Both the position numbers and the translations under genes were made by a program. Positions 9,417 to 17,545 of a stretch of DNA of 54,923 nucleotides are shown piece by piece (within the stretch, counting starts at the first letter, position 1; each line of letters begins with the position of its first letter). Below the pieces are notes generated by a model. That model searched no databases. It saw nothing but the letters and a program-made list of their open reading frames with translations, and was not told the origin of the DNA. Origin of the DNA: an uncultured Lachnospiraceae bacterium (GTDB lineage: Bacteria; Bacillota; Clostridia; Lachnospirales; Lachnospiraceae); contig CAJURU010000022.1 in NCBI GenBank assembly GCA_910588845.1, positions 1 through 54,923 of the forward strand. Direction: 5' to 3'.

Positions 9417-10229
9417 TTATTGAAGATAGCCCATAGGGTCTACCGGAACTCCGTCTTTTTGCAGTTCAAAGAAAAGATTTGAGCCCTCTACGGAGTAGTA
9501 TTTTGTCGGCTCATTGACATATCCTAATATTTCCCCATTTTCCACATAATCTCCTGTATTCTTGGGAATTTCCTTTAACTGTCCATAAATGGCGCTGAAC
9601 CCATCGCCCATATCAACGGTTATCGTAGCTCCTGTCTCCGCCGTTGTCTCCACACCGGTCACCTTACCGGCTGCTACCGCTTTTACCGGGGTATTGACTT
9701 CCGCTTTGATAATCACTGCCGGATTGTATTTGTACTGATCTAAGGTTGCAAAATACACAGTCTGGTCCATGCTGTAATTGAGAACCACATTCCCCTGCAA
9801 CGGCCAATTGAGGTCTGTCTCTGCATCAAAGTGAAGAATCGGCTCTACAGGTGTCTGCACTTCGGCAATAACCTCCGGTTCATCCATGAAGTTATCGTTT
9901 TCCGGTGGAATAATGCCTGACACGGCTTCTGTTTCCTCTTTCTCCTTCTCTTCCTCTTTTTCCTTTTCCTTGGCTTTGGCCTCTTCTTTTTCTTTCTTCT
10001 TTTCCGCCTCTTCCTGCTTCTTTATTTCTGCTTCCTGTTTTCTGGCGGCATCCTCTAATTTCGCCTGCTGAATCTGTTTTTCCTGTTCCTTTGCCAGCTG
10101 TTCTTCCTGCTTCTTTTCCTGCTGGGTATAATAAATCCCGGTCATGCCAAATGCCGCAACTACCATAAACACAGCGGCAATCAGATAGGATTTCTTATTA
10201 AAAAATGCTGATACTCTTCTGTTTCTCAT
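9417..10229 (-). CDS. spoIIQ: SpoIIQ-like stage II sporulation protein with dead LytM/M23 domain
   Basis: A 270-residue membrane-anchored protein: a TM helix at about 14-33, a long Glu/Lys/Gln coiled coil at about 36-100, and a LytM (peptidase M23) fold at about 135-270. SpoIIQ is made in the forespore and pairs with SpoIIIAH across the engulfment space. The zinc site is lost here: Asn169 and Ile173 stand where M23 enzymes have His and Asp, Gln217 replaces the YGHL His, and the HxH motif reads NLF (251-253). It should therefore be structural, as in Bacillus subtilis, and unlike the clostridial forms that keep the catalytic site. Its position after spoIID supports the identity. The start at 10229 is preferred over the ATG at 10244 because that ATG overlaps the GGAAGGTGA binding site. 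Confidence 0.85.
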   Translation of the reverse strand: MRNRRVSAFFNKKSYLIAAVFMVVAAFGMTGIYYTQQEKKQEEQLAKEQEKQIQQAKLEDAARKQEAEIKKQEEAEKKKEKEEAKAKEKEKEEEKEKEETEAVSGIIPPENDNFMDEPEVIAEVQTPVEPILHFDAETDLNWPLQGNVVLNYSMDQTVYFATLDQYKYNPAVIIKAEVNTPVKAVAAGKVTGVETTAETGATITVDMGDGFSAIYGQLKEIPKNTGDYVENGEILGYVNEPTKYYSVEGSNLFFELQKDGVPVDPMGYLQ

Positions 10230-10308
10230 CCTGTCACCTTCCATTTCTGTTTGTTTTCTTTTTTAGTTTTTCCGAAAAAACAAGGTTTATACAGGATGAA
10301 TCATAATT

Positions 10309-11241
10309 TTACTCTATATATTTTTCAATTGTCACATCTTGATAATAATAATTTAAAATTTCTTCATAACCGCTCCCCGCCTTCGCCATCTCATTGGCTC
10401 CATATTGGCTCAGACCTACGCCGTGCCCCATGCCTTTGGTGACAATGCGCATTTTTCCTTCCACCTCCTTAATAGAAAAGCAGGAGGAATTCAAATCCAG
10501 GCATTCCCGAAACGCTTCGCCCGTCATCGTCTGTGTGCCCACGGCCACCTCCAGCGCATAATCCGCGGCGTCCCGCTTCACGACAGAAATCCCTTCCGCA
10601 ACGGATTCCTCGGTAAGCCCAGCCTCTTTGCACGCTTGATTCAACTTGTCTGCCAAATCCTTTTTCTCCATGAAAATAACTTTCAAAAAATTGTGGGATG
10701 GAATATCTATACTGCTGTCGACACTGCGAAGATAGGACCGTTCTGCCCCCAAGGCCTCCTTAGCGTCCCTGGTTTTGCCCGCGCTGACCGCATGGAACGC
10801 CGCCTGAATCGGCTTTTCTTTCCAGACCAGAATTTCTCCTTGCGTAGCGGCGAGCGCTTCATCCAGTGCGCGGTAATTCTGCTCAAAGCCATCCTGCCCC
10901 CAAAGTGAGAGCATTTCTTCTCTTGACATGGACGCCGGAAGTTCCTCATCATTTTCCAGTGCGCAGACCAATGAAGTGCGGGCAACGACCGCCTGCGCTT
11001 TTATGGCCTCCGGCTGGCTGTCCAAGGGAATCTGCTCTGCCACGATCCCTGCAAGATACTCTTCCTCATCTATCTCCTGCCCATCTTTTTTTTCCTGAGG
11101 CAGAAGGCGCTTTTCCATAATCCGCTCTGTTCCTTCGGCGCCAGTGCTTGTCTCATTGCCCTGAAACAACAAAGTAACAATATAAGGCGCCGCCAACACC
11201 AGCACGCAGACCGCTAAAAATGTTTTTAATTTTTCTCTCAG
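10309..11241 (-). CDS. spoIID: Stage II sporulation protein D (peptidoglycan lytic transglycosylase)
   Basis: About 310 residues: a short basic N-terminus, one TM helix (FLAVCVLVLAAPYIVTLLF) and the SpoIID/LytB domain with the hallmark EEYLAGIVAEQIP, EAIKAQAVVART and the C-terminal GMGHGVGLSQYGANEMA. It cuts glycan strands with SpoIIM and SpoIIP and drives engulfment of the forespore. The translatable frame has no ATG at the right place: a GTG at 11205 lies inside the membrane helix. The position fitting the family N-terminus (xREKLKTFLAV) and the AAAGGGGG site seven bases upstream is a CTG at 11239-11241, so a rare CTG start is proposed. It precedes spoIIQ by 79 bases on the same strand. Confidence 0.85.
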   Translation of the reverse strand: MREKLKTFLAVCVLVLAAPYIVTLLFQGNETSTGAEGTERIMEKRLLPQEKKDGQEIDEEEYLAGIVAEQIPLDSQPEAIKAQAVVARTSLVCALENDEELPASMSREEMLSLWGQDGFEQNYRALDEALAATQGEILVWKEKPIQAAFHAVSAGKTRDAKEALGAERSYLRSVDSSIDIPSHNFLKVIFMEKKDLADKLNQACKEAGLTEESVAEGISVVKRDAADYALEVAVGTQTMTGEAFRECLDLNSSCFSIKEVEGKMRIVTKGMGHGVGLSQYGANEMAKAGSGYEEILNYYYQDVTIEKYIE

Positions 11242-11261
11242 AAAAACACCCCCTTTGACAT

Positions 11262-11290
11262 ACTATATGATAAAAAGAAGGCATGTATGT
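11262..11290 (-). promoter_or_regulatory. Weak candidate sigma-E promoter of spoIID
   Basis: On the minus strand CATATAGT (11262-11269) resembles the sigma-E -10 CATACAnT, with ACATACA (11284-11290) 14 bases upstream as a partial -35. Expected biologically because spoIID is a mother-cell gene, but the matches are imperfect and the leader would be very short. Confidence 0.28.
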
Positions 11291-11323
11291 GCATGAAAAT
11301 AGATTGCCATAATGTAAATATAC

Positions 11324-11352
11324 TTGCATTTCACTCAAAACCATGATATGAT
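11324..11352 (+). promoter_or_regulatory. Promoter of the radical SAM / DUF4130 pair
   Basis: TTGCAT (11324-11329), a 17-base spacer and TATGAT (11347-11352). The predicted transcription start falls at about 11359, inside the LexA-type palindrome. Confidence 0.6.
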
Positions 11353-11357
11353 TATAC

Positions 11358-11371
11358 AGAACATTTGTTCT
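11358..11371. promoter_or_regulatory. LexA (DinR) SOS box
   Basis: The 14-base sequence AGAACATTTGTTCT holds inverted GAAC/GTTC half-sites four bases apart. On the minus strand it reads GAAC-AAAT-GTTC, matching the Gram-positive consensus GAACRNRYGTTY. It covers the predicted start of transcription, an ideal place for LexA repression. Confidence 0.8.
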
Positions 11372-11400
11372 GCGCAAGAAAGACGAGGATCAGGACTGTT

Positions 11401-12732
11401 ATGAATACAATACCAATAGACATGGATCTAACAGAAAAGCTGACAATTTTATCCGATGCGGCGAAGTATGATGTTGCCTGCACGTCCAGCGGCGTAGACC
11501 GCAAGGGTAACGGTAAAGGCATTGGCAATTCCATCGCGCCCGGCGTCTGCCACACGTTTTCCGCCGATGGAAGATGTATCTCGCTGCTGAAAATCCTCTT
11601 CACGAACGAATGCATTTTTAACTGCGCCTATTGTTTGAACAACCGGGACTCCGATGTCAGACGCGCCTCTTTCACACCGGAAGAAATCTGCACAATCACC
11701 TTGGAGTTCTACCGACGTAATTATATCGAAGGGCTTTTTCTCAGTTCCGGCATTATGGTCAGTCCCAATTACACGATGGAGTTAATCTACCAGACACTGC
11801 ACCGTCTGCGCACGGTTTATCATTTTAACGGCTATATCCATGTTAAATCCATTCCCGGAGCCGACCCGGAACTCGTGGAACGCACCGGCTTCCTGGCCGA
11901 CCGTATGAGTATCAATCTGGAACTGCCCACCGCGGACAGCCTGCACAAGCTGGCGCCCTGCAAGTCGCGCAACACAATCTTAAAGCCCATGCGTCAGATT
12001 CAGAACCGCATTACAGACAATAAGCAGGAACTTACCGTATACCGCAAGGCGCCGCGCTTTGTGCCCGCTGGACAGTCCACGCAGATGATTATCGGCGCCA
12101 CGCCGGAAAATGATTTTCAAGTTATGAGCGTGGCAGAAGGTCTTTACGAAAAATTTTCCCTGAAAAGAGTATTTTACTCCGCTTTCGTGAATGTAAACGG
12201 CAATTCCATGCTTCCCGCATTGCCCGGTGGTCCGCCGCTGCTGCGGGAACATCGTCTTTATCAAGCGGATTGGCTGCTGCGCTACTATCATTTTAAGGTC
12301 TCAGAGCTATTATCAGAAGAACGCCCTGATTTTAACATTTTTCTTGACCCCAAATGCGACTGGGCACTGCGGCATCTGGAATATTTCCCAGTGGAAATCA
12401 ACCAAGCCAGCTACCAGACGCTGCTGCGCGTCCCCGGCATCGGTTATAAGTCTGCGGAACGTATTGTCAAGGCACGCAAAAAAACGCGCCTGTCCTTTGA
12501 CGACTTAAAGAAAATTGGCGTTGTGCTCAAACGCGCCCTATATTTTATTACCTGTTCCGGGAAAATGATGTACAACACGAAATTAGAGGAGAACTATATC
12601 TGCGAGAATCTCATGCGGGATAAAACGCAGATTCCCAAAGACATCCGGGAAGGCGGATATCAGCAGATTAGTTTCTTTGACCGGGAACTGCAAGCAGATT
12701 TTCAGCTAACTGATGCAGAAATATTAACCTGA
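11401..12732 (+). CDS. Radical SAM protein with HhH motif, putative DNA modification/repair
   Basis: A 443-residue radical SAM enzyme with the CxxxCxxC iron-sulfur motif at Cys71, Cys75 and Cys78 (CIFNCAYC). A C-terminal helix-hairpin-helix segment lies at about 338-365 (VPGIGYKSAERIV), a DNA-binding element seen in repair proteins. This matches the family annotated as putative DNA modification/repair radical SAM protein, which is almost always followed by a DUF4130/UDG-like partner, as here. The substrate and reaction have not, to my knowledge, been defined. The LexA box over its promoter is direct sequence evidence for DNA-damage control. The start at 11401 is chosen because an AGGA lies six bases upstream and homologous N-termini begin close to the (D)LTEKLTILSDAAKYDVAC segment. 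Confidence 0.85.
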   Translation: MNTIPIDMDLTEKLTILSDAAKYDVACTSSGVDRKGNGKGIGNSIAPGVCHTFSADGRCISLLKILFTNECIFNCAYCLNNRDSDVRRASFTPEEICTITLEFYRRNYIEGLFLSSGIMVSPNYTMELIYQTLHRLRTVYHFNGYIHVKSIPGADPELVERTGFLADRMSINLELPTADSLHKLAPCKSRNTILKPMRQIQNRITDNKQELTVYRKAPRFVPAGQSTQMIIGATPENDFQVMSVAEGLYEKFSLKRVFYSAFVNVNGNSMLPALPGGPPLLREHRLYQADWLLRYYHFKVSELLSEERPDFNIFLDPKCDWALRHLEYFPVEINQASYQTLLRVPGIGYKSAERIVKARKKTRLSFDDLKKIGVVLKRALYFITCSGKMMYNTKLEENYICENLMRDKTQIPKDIREGGYQQISFFDRELQADFQLTDAEILT

Positions 12733-12832
12733 TTTGACCTTAGGTCTCCTTGATTAGCCACGGAGTTTGACCTGAGGAGGGACCCAGCGAAGCTGGGAGG
12801 AGCCCTGAGGTCTCTTTCAATAGCCACGGAGG
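12733..12832. repeat. Palindromic intergenic repeat, one collapsed and one full copy
   Basis: A full unit at 12769-12812 has outer arms GACCTGAGG and CCTGAGGTC (one mismatch) around an inner hairpin CCCAGC-GAA-GCTGGG. Before it, GACCTTAGGTC at 12736-12746 looks like the same outer arms with the centre deleted. Each is followed by a related tail ending in AGCCACGGAG (12756-12765 and 12822-12831). The second tail provides the GGAGG that is the only ribosome binding site before the next gene. The same element family occurs at 14536-14676. Confidence 0.65.
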
Positions 12833-12844
12833 TATATTTAACCT

Positions 12845-13639
12845 ATGTATATTTTTCTCTGCGAAGACAGTATTGACGGCATCTTTACCGGCGTCTACGA
12901 TGCCTGGGCCAGCCGTTACGGCCACCAGAACGTGGCGCTCACCACACACGCGCCGGACAATTATTCTCTGTTTGACAAATACATTTCCGTGCCCTGCGAC
13001 TTTGACAAGAGTGCAAAGGTCGCACGCACGCTGCACAGCCGCATGGGAGACGAGACATACCAGGAAATCTGCCAGGCCGCCTTAGCATTGGAACCAAACC
13101 ATAAAAGGAAACTTATCAATAAAGCGGACGCGATTTATAAAACGATTGTTCTTGCCCTGTCGCTGCCAGATGCAGGCAAAGTACTCAATTATCTGGGGGA
13201 ACCCTATGTCAACCGCACATTTCAGCTTTCCCGCTGCACCGGCAACGAGGCGCACCACCTTCTGGGCTTCCTGCGTTTTCAGGAATTAGAGAACGGCATT
13301 CTTTTTGCGCAGATTCATCCCAAGAATGATGTTCTGCCTTTCCTCGGAGAGCATTTTTCTGACCGTTTGCCGGAAGAAAATTTCATGATCCATGACGCGA
13401 CACGCGATCTCGCCGTACTGCACCCACAAGGAAATGGATTTTTCATCACGGACACCAAAGAGATAGACCATCGAATGCTACAGCGGTTATCCCCGCAAGA
13501 GATGGAATACCGCAGGCTCTGGCGTACGTTTTTTGACAATATTGCTATAGAAGCGAGGAAAAACCCCGCCCTGCAAAACCAAAACCTGCCCAAGCGTTTT
13601 CGCAAAGATATTGTTGAATTTAATAGTATAGATATTTGA
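12845..13639 (+). CDS. DUF4130-type partner of the radical SAM DNA-repair protein
   Basis: A 264-residue protein of the TIGR03915/DUF4130 type (annotated as probable DNA metabolism protein), whose C-terminal region is related to uracil-DNA glycosylase-associated domains. Features are a conserved opening (MYIFLCEDSIDGIFTGVYDAW) and a central TGNEAHHLLGFLRF motif. It sits downstream of the radical SAM gene and shares its SOS-controlled promoter, so the two probably work as one unit on damaged or modified DNA. The activity is unproven. The spacing from GGAGG (12828-12832) to the ATG is 12 bases, unusually long, because the ribosome binding site lies in the repeat. The gene is convergent with ksgA, 15 bases away. 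Confidence 0.8.
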   Translation: MYIFLCEDSIDGIFTGVYDAWASRYGHQNVALTTHAPDNYSLFDKYISVPCDFDKSAKVARTLHSRMGDETYQEICQAALALEPNHKRKLINKADAIYKTIVLALSLPDAGKVLNYLGEPYVNRTFQLSRCTGNEAHHLLGFLRFQELENGILFAQIHPKNDVLPFLGEHFSDRLPEENFMIHDATRDLAVLHPQGNGFFITDTKEIDHRMLQRLSPQEMEYRRLWRTFFDNIAIEARKNPALQNQNLPKRFRKDIVEFNSIDI

Positions 13640-13654
13640 AACTGCCAATGAGCG

Positions 13655-14518
13655 TCAGCCGCCCCCCAGAAGATTACTAAGCCGCGCAAATTGCTCCAGC
13701 GTAAGAGTTTCTCCCCGCACATTAGCCGGCAGGCCCATTTTTTCCAATGCCTGCACAACTTGCTCTTTGCTATATGATATATCCGCGGCATTATTCAACC
13801 CATTCACCAGGGTCTTCCTGCGCTGGTTAAAAGAGGCGCGAATCAGGGCAAACATCTGTCTTTCCTGCATCACTTTTACCGGAGCCTGTTGATGCCTCGT
13901 CAGGCGAATAACGGCGCTCCCTACTTTGGGCCGGGGCATAAAACAATTCGGCGGCACATTGGCTACAATTTCAGGTTTGGCATAATATTGAACCGCCAGA
14001 GACAATGCCCCATAATCTTTCGTGCCTGGCCCTACCTGCATACGGTCGGCTACTTCCTTTTGCACCATAATGGTAATGCTCTCTATGGGCACATGGCTCT
14101 CAAACAGTCCCATAATAATCGGTGTTGTAATATAATAGGGCAGGTTTGCCACCACCTTGATGGGCTTTCCCTGATTTTTCTCATGCACCAGTCGATTGAT
14201 ATCCATTTTCAGTATATCCTGATGAATGATTTGCACATTTGCATATGCACTGAGCGTATCTTCCAGAATGGGAATTAGATTTTTGTCTATTTCTACTGCG
14301 GCAACCTCCCTGCCATGTTCACAGAGGTATTGTGTCATAGTTCCAATACCTGGTCCTATTTCCAGCACAAAATCTTCTTCGCCGACGTTCGCCGCGCTGA
14401 TTATCTTTTCCAATACATGGGTATCAATCAGGAAATTCTGCCCGAACTTTTTCTGAAAATTAAAATTATATTTCTTCAATACCGCTATTGTATTCTGCGG
14501 GTTTCCTAACGTCGCCAT
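13655..14518 (-). CDS. rsmA: 16S rRNA (adenine1518-N6/adenine1519-N6) dimethyltransferase
   Basis: A 287-residue KsgA/RsmA protein that dimethylates two adjacent adenines in the helix 45 loop of 16S rRNA late in 30S assembly. The start of the Rossmann fold is VLEIGPGIGTMTQYL (motif I), the catalytic motif IV is NLPYYITTPI, and the N-terminal FGQNFLID is family-typical. AGGAGG lies seven bases before the ATG. It follows metG and tatD on the same strand, a common Firmicute order, separated from tatD by the repeat region. Confidence 0.95.
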   Translation of the reverse strand: MATLGNPQNTIAVLKKYNFNFQKKFGQNFLIDTHVLEKIISAANVGEEDFVLEIGPGIGTMTQYLCEHGREVAAVEIDKNLIPILEDTLSAYANVQIIHQDILKMDINRLVHEKNQGKPIKVVANLPYYITTPIIMGLFESHVPIESITIMVQKEVADRMQVGPGTKDYGALSLAVQYYAKPEIVANVPPNCFMPRPKVGSAVIRLTRHQQAPVKVMQERQMFALIRASFNQRRKTLVNGLNNAADISYSKEQVVQALEKMGLPANVRGETLTLEQFARLSNLLGGG

Positions 14519-14535
14519 GGTTTCCTCCTATGCTA

Positions 14536-14676
14536 CTTTACTTCTGTGGCTGCGGTAAGATACCTAAGGCATCCTCCCTGCTTCGATTTACTTCTTTGGC
14601 AGTTTTTAAGAGACCTAAGGCATCCTCCCACTATGTGGGTCCCTCCTTAGGTCAAATGGTCCCTCCTTAGGTCAAA
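14536..14676. repeat. Second cluster of the palindromic intergenic repeat
   Basis: A full unit at 14612-14653 has perfect 9-bp outer arms (GACCTAAGG / CCTTAGGTC) and an inner CCCA-TGGG hairpin. On one side the segment CCCTCCTTAGGTC is duplicated (14641-14653 and 14661-14673). On the other, the stretch 14586-14629 is repeated imperfectly at 14536-14578. The sequence is clearly related to 12769-12812. The last residues and stop codon of tatD lie within this element. Confidence 0.65.
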
Positions 14677-15513
14677 TAACCTCAACGCATTTTCACGCGT
14701 CGCCTCAATTACTTCCTCCTCTGTAATTCCCCGCAGAGAAGCAATTTCCTTTGCCACATAAGGAAGGTTGAGGGAAGAGTTGCGCTTGCCGCGGTTCGGC
14801 TCCGGAGAAAGATAAGGACAGTCCGTCTCCAGCAATATACGGTCCAAGGGAATGCACGCCGCCGTTTCTTTCAGTTTCTTAGCATTCTTAAAAGTCACCA
14901 CGCCGCCGATACCAATATAATACCCCATTTTGACATACTCGCGGGCAAGCTCCAGGGAATACGAAAAGCAGTGAATCACTCCCGGAATCTGCTCTGCATG
15001 AATTCCCTTCATCAGTTTCAGCGTATCTTCCGCGGCATCCCTGGAATGGATAATCACCGGCAGGGAAAGTTCCCGCGCCAACTCCATTTGCCGGCAGAAC
15101 CAATACCGCTGCCGGCTCTGCGTCTCTTCGTCTTTCTCCCAATAGTAATCCAGTCCAATTTCCCCGATTGCCGCCACTTTGGGCAAAGCGGCAGAACTTC
15201 TCAGCCATTCATATACTTCCTCGTTAAGGTCTGCAATGTCGCTCGGATGGATACCCAACGCACCATAGATAAACGCATACTTTTGCATCAGTTCCAATGT
15301 ACGCTTACACGAAGCAAAATCTGAGCCGACATTGATAATCGTACCAATGCAGTTTGCTTTCATAGAGGAAAGCAGTTCTTCCCTGTCAGGGTCAAACTGC
15401 TTATCATCATAGTGGGCGTGGCTTTCAAAGATCATGCCCTCCGGGCATACCAGCTTATCATCTGAACATGCCAGCTTATGTTCCGGCATTCCATACTGTA
15501 TATTCTTTAACAT
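14647..15513 (-). CDS. tatD: TatD family deoxyribonuclease / metal-dependent hydrolase
   Basis: A 288-residue TIM-barrel metal hydrolase with the TatD metal ligands: ESHAHYDD, GEIGLDYYW, IIHSRDA, IHCFS and the ETDCPYLSPEP motif. TatD proteins are 3'-5' DNases in DNA quality control; YcfH-type paralogs are common beside metG and ksgA. The start at 15513 overlaps the metG stop and has GGAG seven bases upstream, giving a 26-residue N-terminal extension; the ATG at 15435 matches the usual family start but has poor spacing. The C-terminal FDLRRDHLT is encoded by the duplicated arm of the intergenic repeat, so the repeat has extended or replaced the natural end. Confidence 0.9.
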   Translation of the reverse strand: MLKNIQYGMPEHKLACSDDKLVCPEGMIFESHAHYDDKQFDPDREELLSSMKANCIGTIINVGSDFASCKRTLELMQKYAFIYGALGIHPSDIADLNEEVYEWLRSSAALPKVAAIGEIGLDYYWEKDEETQSRQRYWFCRQMELARELSLPVIIHSRDAAEDTLKLMKGIHAEQIPGVIHCFSYSLELAREYVKMGYYIGIGGVVTFKNAKKLKETAACIPLDRILLETDCPYLSPEPNRGKRNSSLNLPYVAKEIASLRGITEEEVIEATRENALRLFDLRRDHLT

Positions 15514-17507
15514 ATTTCCGCTCCCGCAGGCATATTTTTTTCCGGCGCCAGCAACGCTAACTCGCCGTTCTCATCCTCGGCACACAGAAGCATGCCTTCC
15601 GACAATACGCCTGCCAGCTTGGCCGGTTTCAGATTTACCAAAACCATAACTTTTTTGCCTACCATATCCTCAGGCGCATAATATTTACGAATGCCGGAAA
15701 CAATCTGTTTCACCTGGCTGCCAATGCGTACCTGGGAACAGAGCAGCTTCTTGGACTTAGAAACAGCTTCGCAGGCAATAATCTCTCCTACCTGAAACTG
15801 CATTCTCATAAATTCATCGTAAGAAATCTCTTCTTTGGGTTCTATGTCAATCCCAGGCTCATCCTCCTGCGCCGGCATTTCTCCCAGCGCCCGCTGTTCC
15901 TCTTCAAACTCTGCGCGCTGCGCATTGCGGATCTCCTCTACTTTCTCCATAATCTCCTTCACATCCAGGCGTGCAAAAAGAATTTCCGGCTGCATTGTCA
16001 CCTTGTTCCCACTCTCATAAAGGCCAAACTGATTGAGACACTCAAAATCGCGAATTTCCGTGTTGAGCTGTGAAACAATCTTTTCTGCTGTCTCCGGCAG
16101 GAAACTGTGAAGCAGGGACGCTGCAATGGTAATCGCTTCCGTCAAATTGTACAGCACTTGGCCAAGACGATCTTTCTTATCCTCATCTTTTGCCAAAACC
16201 CACGGTTCCGTCTCATCAATATATTTATTGCTGCGCCGCAGCACCGTAAAAACTTCGGAAATGGCGTCCGCCACGCGCAAATCATCCATCTTCGCCTTCA
16301 CTTTGTCTCTTGCCGCTGTCGCTACAACCTTCAAATCTTCATCGACCGCTTCTTCTACGCCGGTTTTCGTAACTACTCCGCCAAAATATTTATTACACAT
16401 AGAGATCGTGCGGTTTACAAGGTTCCCCAATATATTGGCAAGATCTGAGTTTAACCGCTCAACCACCAACTCCCAGGTAATGATTCCGTCGTTATCAAAA
16501 GGCATCTCATGGAGCACAAAATAACGCGTTGCATCCACGCCGAATAAATCTACCATATCATCCGCATAGATCACATTTCCCTTAGACTTGCTCATCTTCT
16601 CGCCACCCTGCAACAGCCAGGGATGTCCAAATACCTGTTTCGGCAAGGGTAAATCAAGCGCCATCAGAAAGATCGGCCAATAAATCGTATGGAAACGAAT
16701 AATATCTTTGCCAATCAGATGCAAATCTGCCGGCCAATTCTTATTGAACAGCTCCGAGGAATTGCCCCCGGCATCATAGCCAATCTTTGTGATGTAATTT
16801 GTCAACGCATCCAGCCAAACATATACGACATGTTTGGGATCAAAACCGACCGTCACTCCCCAATCAAAGGATGTACGGGACACACATAAATCCTGGAGCC
16901 CCGGCAGCAGGAAGTTGTTCATCATTTCATTTTTGCGCGATACTGGCTGTATAAATTCGGGATGGCTGTTGATATGCTCAATCAGCCTGTCCGCATATTT
17001 GCTCATCTTAAAGAAATAAGCCTCTTCCTTCGCCGGCTTTACCTCGCGCCCACAATCCGGGCATTTACCGTCCACAAGCTGAGATTCTGTCCAGAAAGAT
17101 TCGCAAGGCGTACAATACATTCCCTCATAAGCCCCTTTATAGATATCGCCCTGCTCATACAATTTCTTAAAAATCTTTACTACTTGTTCTTCATGGTCCT
17201 TGTCTGTGGTGCGGACAAAACTGTCATAGGACGAGTTCATTCTGTCCCAAATACGCCTCACTTCCCCCGCCACCTGGTCTACAAATTCCTGGGGGTTTAC
17301 CCCCAGCTTCTCCGCCTTTTCCTGAATCTTCTGTCCATGTTCGTCTGTTCCAGTCTGGAAATAGACGTCGTAGCCTTCCTGCCGTTTAAACCTGGCAATG
17401 CTGTCAGCCAGCACAATCTCATAGGTATTACCAATATGAGGCTTGCCAGATGTATAGGCAATAGCCGTCGTAATATAATATTTTTCTTTATTGCATTTTG
17501 TGCACAT
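15507..17507 (-). CDS. metG: Methionyl-tRNA synthetase
   Basis: A 666-residue class I synthetase attaching methionine to tRNA-Met. PHIGN is the HIGH motif, KMSKSKGNV the KMSKS loop, and a four-Cys zinc knuckle is seen (CTPC and CPDC). The C-terminal 110 residues form the EMAP/Trbp111 tRNA-binding domain (FQVGEIIACEAV...). The start at 17507 (MCTKCNKEKYYITTAIAY) is fixed by AGGAGG seven bases upstream; an open extension to 17594 runs through a palindrome and is not coding. The stop overlaps the tatD start, so the two are translationally coupled. No T-box is seen in the leader. Confidence 0.96.
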   Translation of the reverse strand: MCTKCNKEKYYITTAIAYTSGKPHIGNTYEIVLADSIARFKRQEGYDVYFQTGTDEHGQKIQEKAEKLGVNPQEFVDQVAGEVRRIWDRMNSSYDSFVRTTDKDHEEQVVKIFKKLYEQGDIYKGAYEGMYCTPCESFWTESQLVDGKCPDCGREVKPAKEEAYFFKMSKYADRLIEHINSHPEFIQPVSRKNEMMNNFLLPGLQDLCVSRTSFDWGVTVGFDPKHVVYVWLDALTNYITKIGYDAGGNSSELFNKNWPADLHLIGKDIIRFHTIYWPIFLMALDLPLPKQVFGHPWLLQGGEKMSKSKGNVIYADDMVDLFGVDATRYFVLHEMPFDNDGIITWELVVERLNSDLANILGNLVNRTISMCNKYFGGVVTKTGVEEAVDEDLKVVATAARDKVKAKMDDLRVADAISEVFTVLRRSNKYIDETEPWVLAKDEDKKDRLGQVLYNLTEAITIAASLLHSFLPETAEKIVSQLNTEIRDFECLNQFGLYESGNKVTMQPEILFARLDVKEIMEKVEEIRNAQRAEFEEEQRALGEMPAQEDEPGIDIEPKEEISYDEFMRMQFQVGEIIACEAVSKSKKLLCSQVRIGSQVKQIVSGIRKYYAPEDMVGKKVMVLVNLKPAKLAGVLSEGMLLCAEDENGELALLAPEKNMPAGAEIC

Positions 17508-17545
17508 ACGTGAACCTCCTAGAATATATAGAATGAAACGGATAT

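Noticed and set aside
9930..10120. Low-complexity TTC-rich tract as a repeat or regulatory element
   Set aside because: It encodes the Glu/Lys coiled coil of SpoIIQ.
13889..14278. Plus-strand open frame opposite rsmA
   Set aside because: Antisense shadow of a clearly coding and conserved gene.
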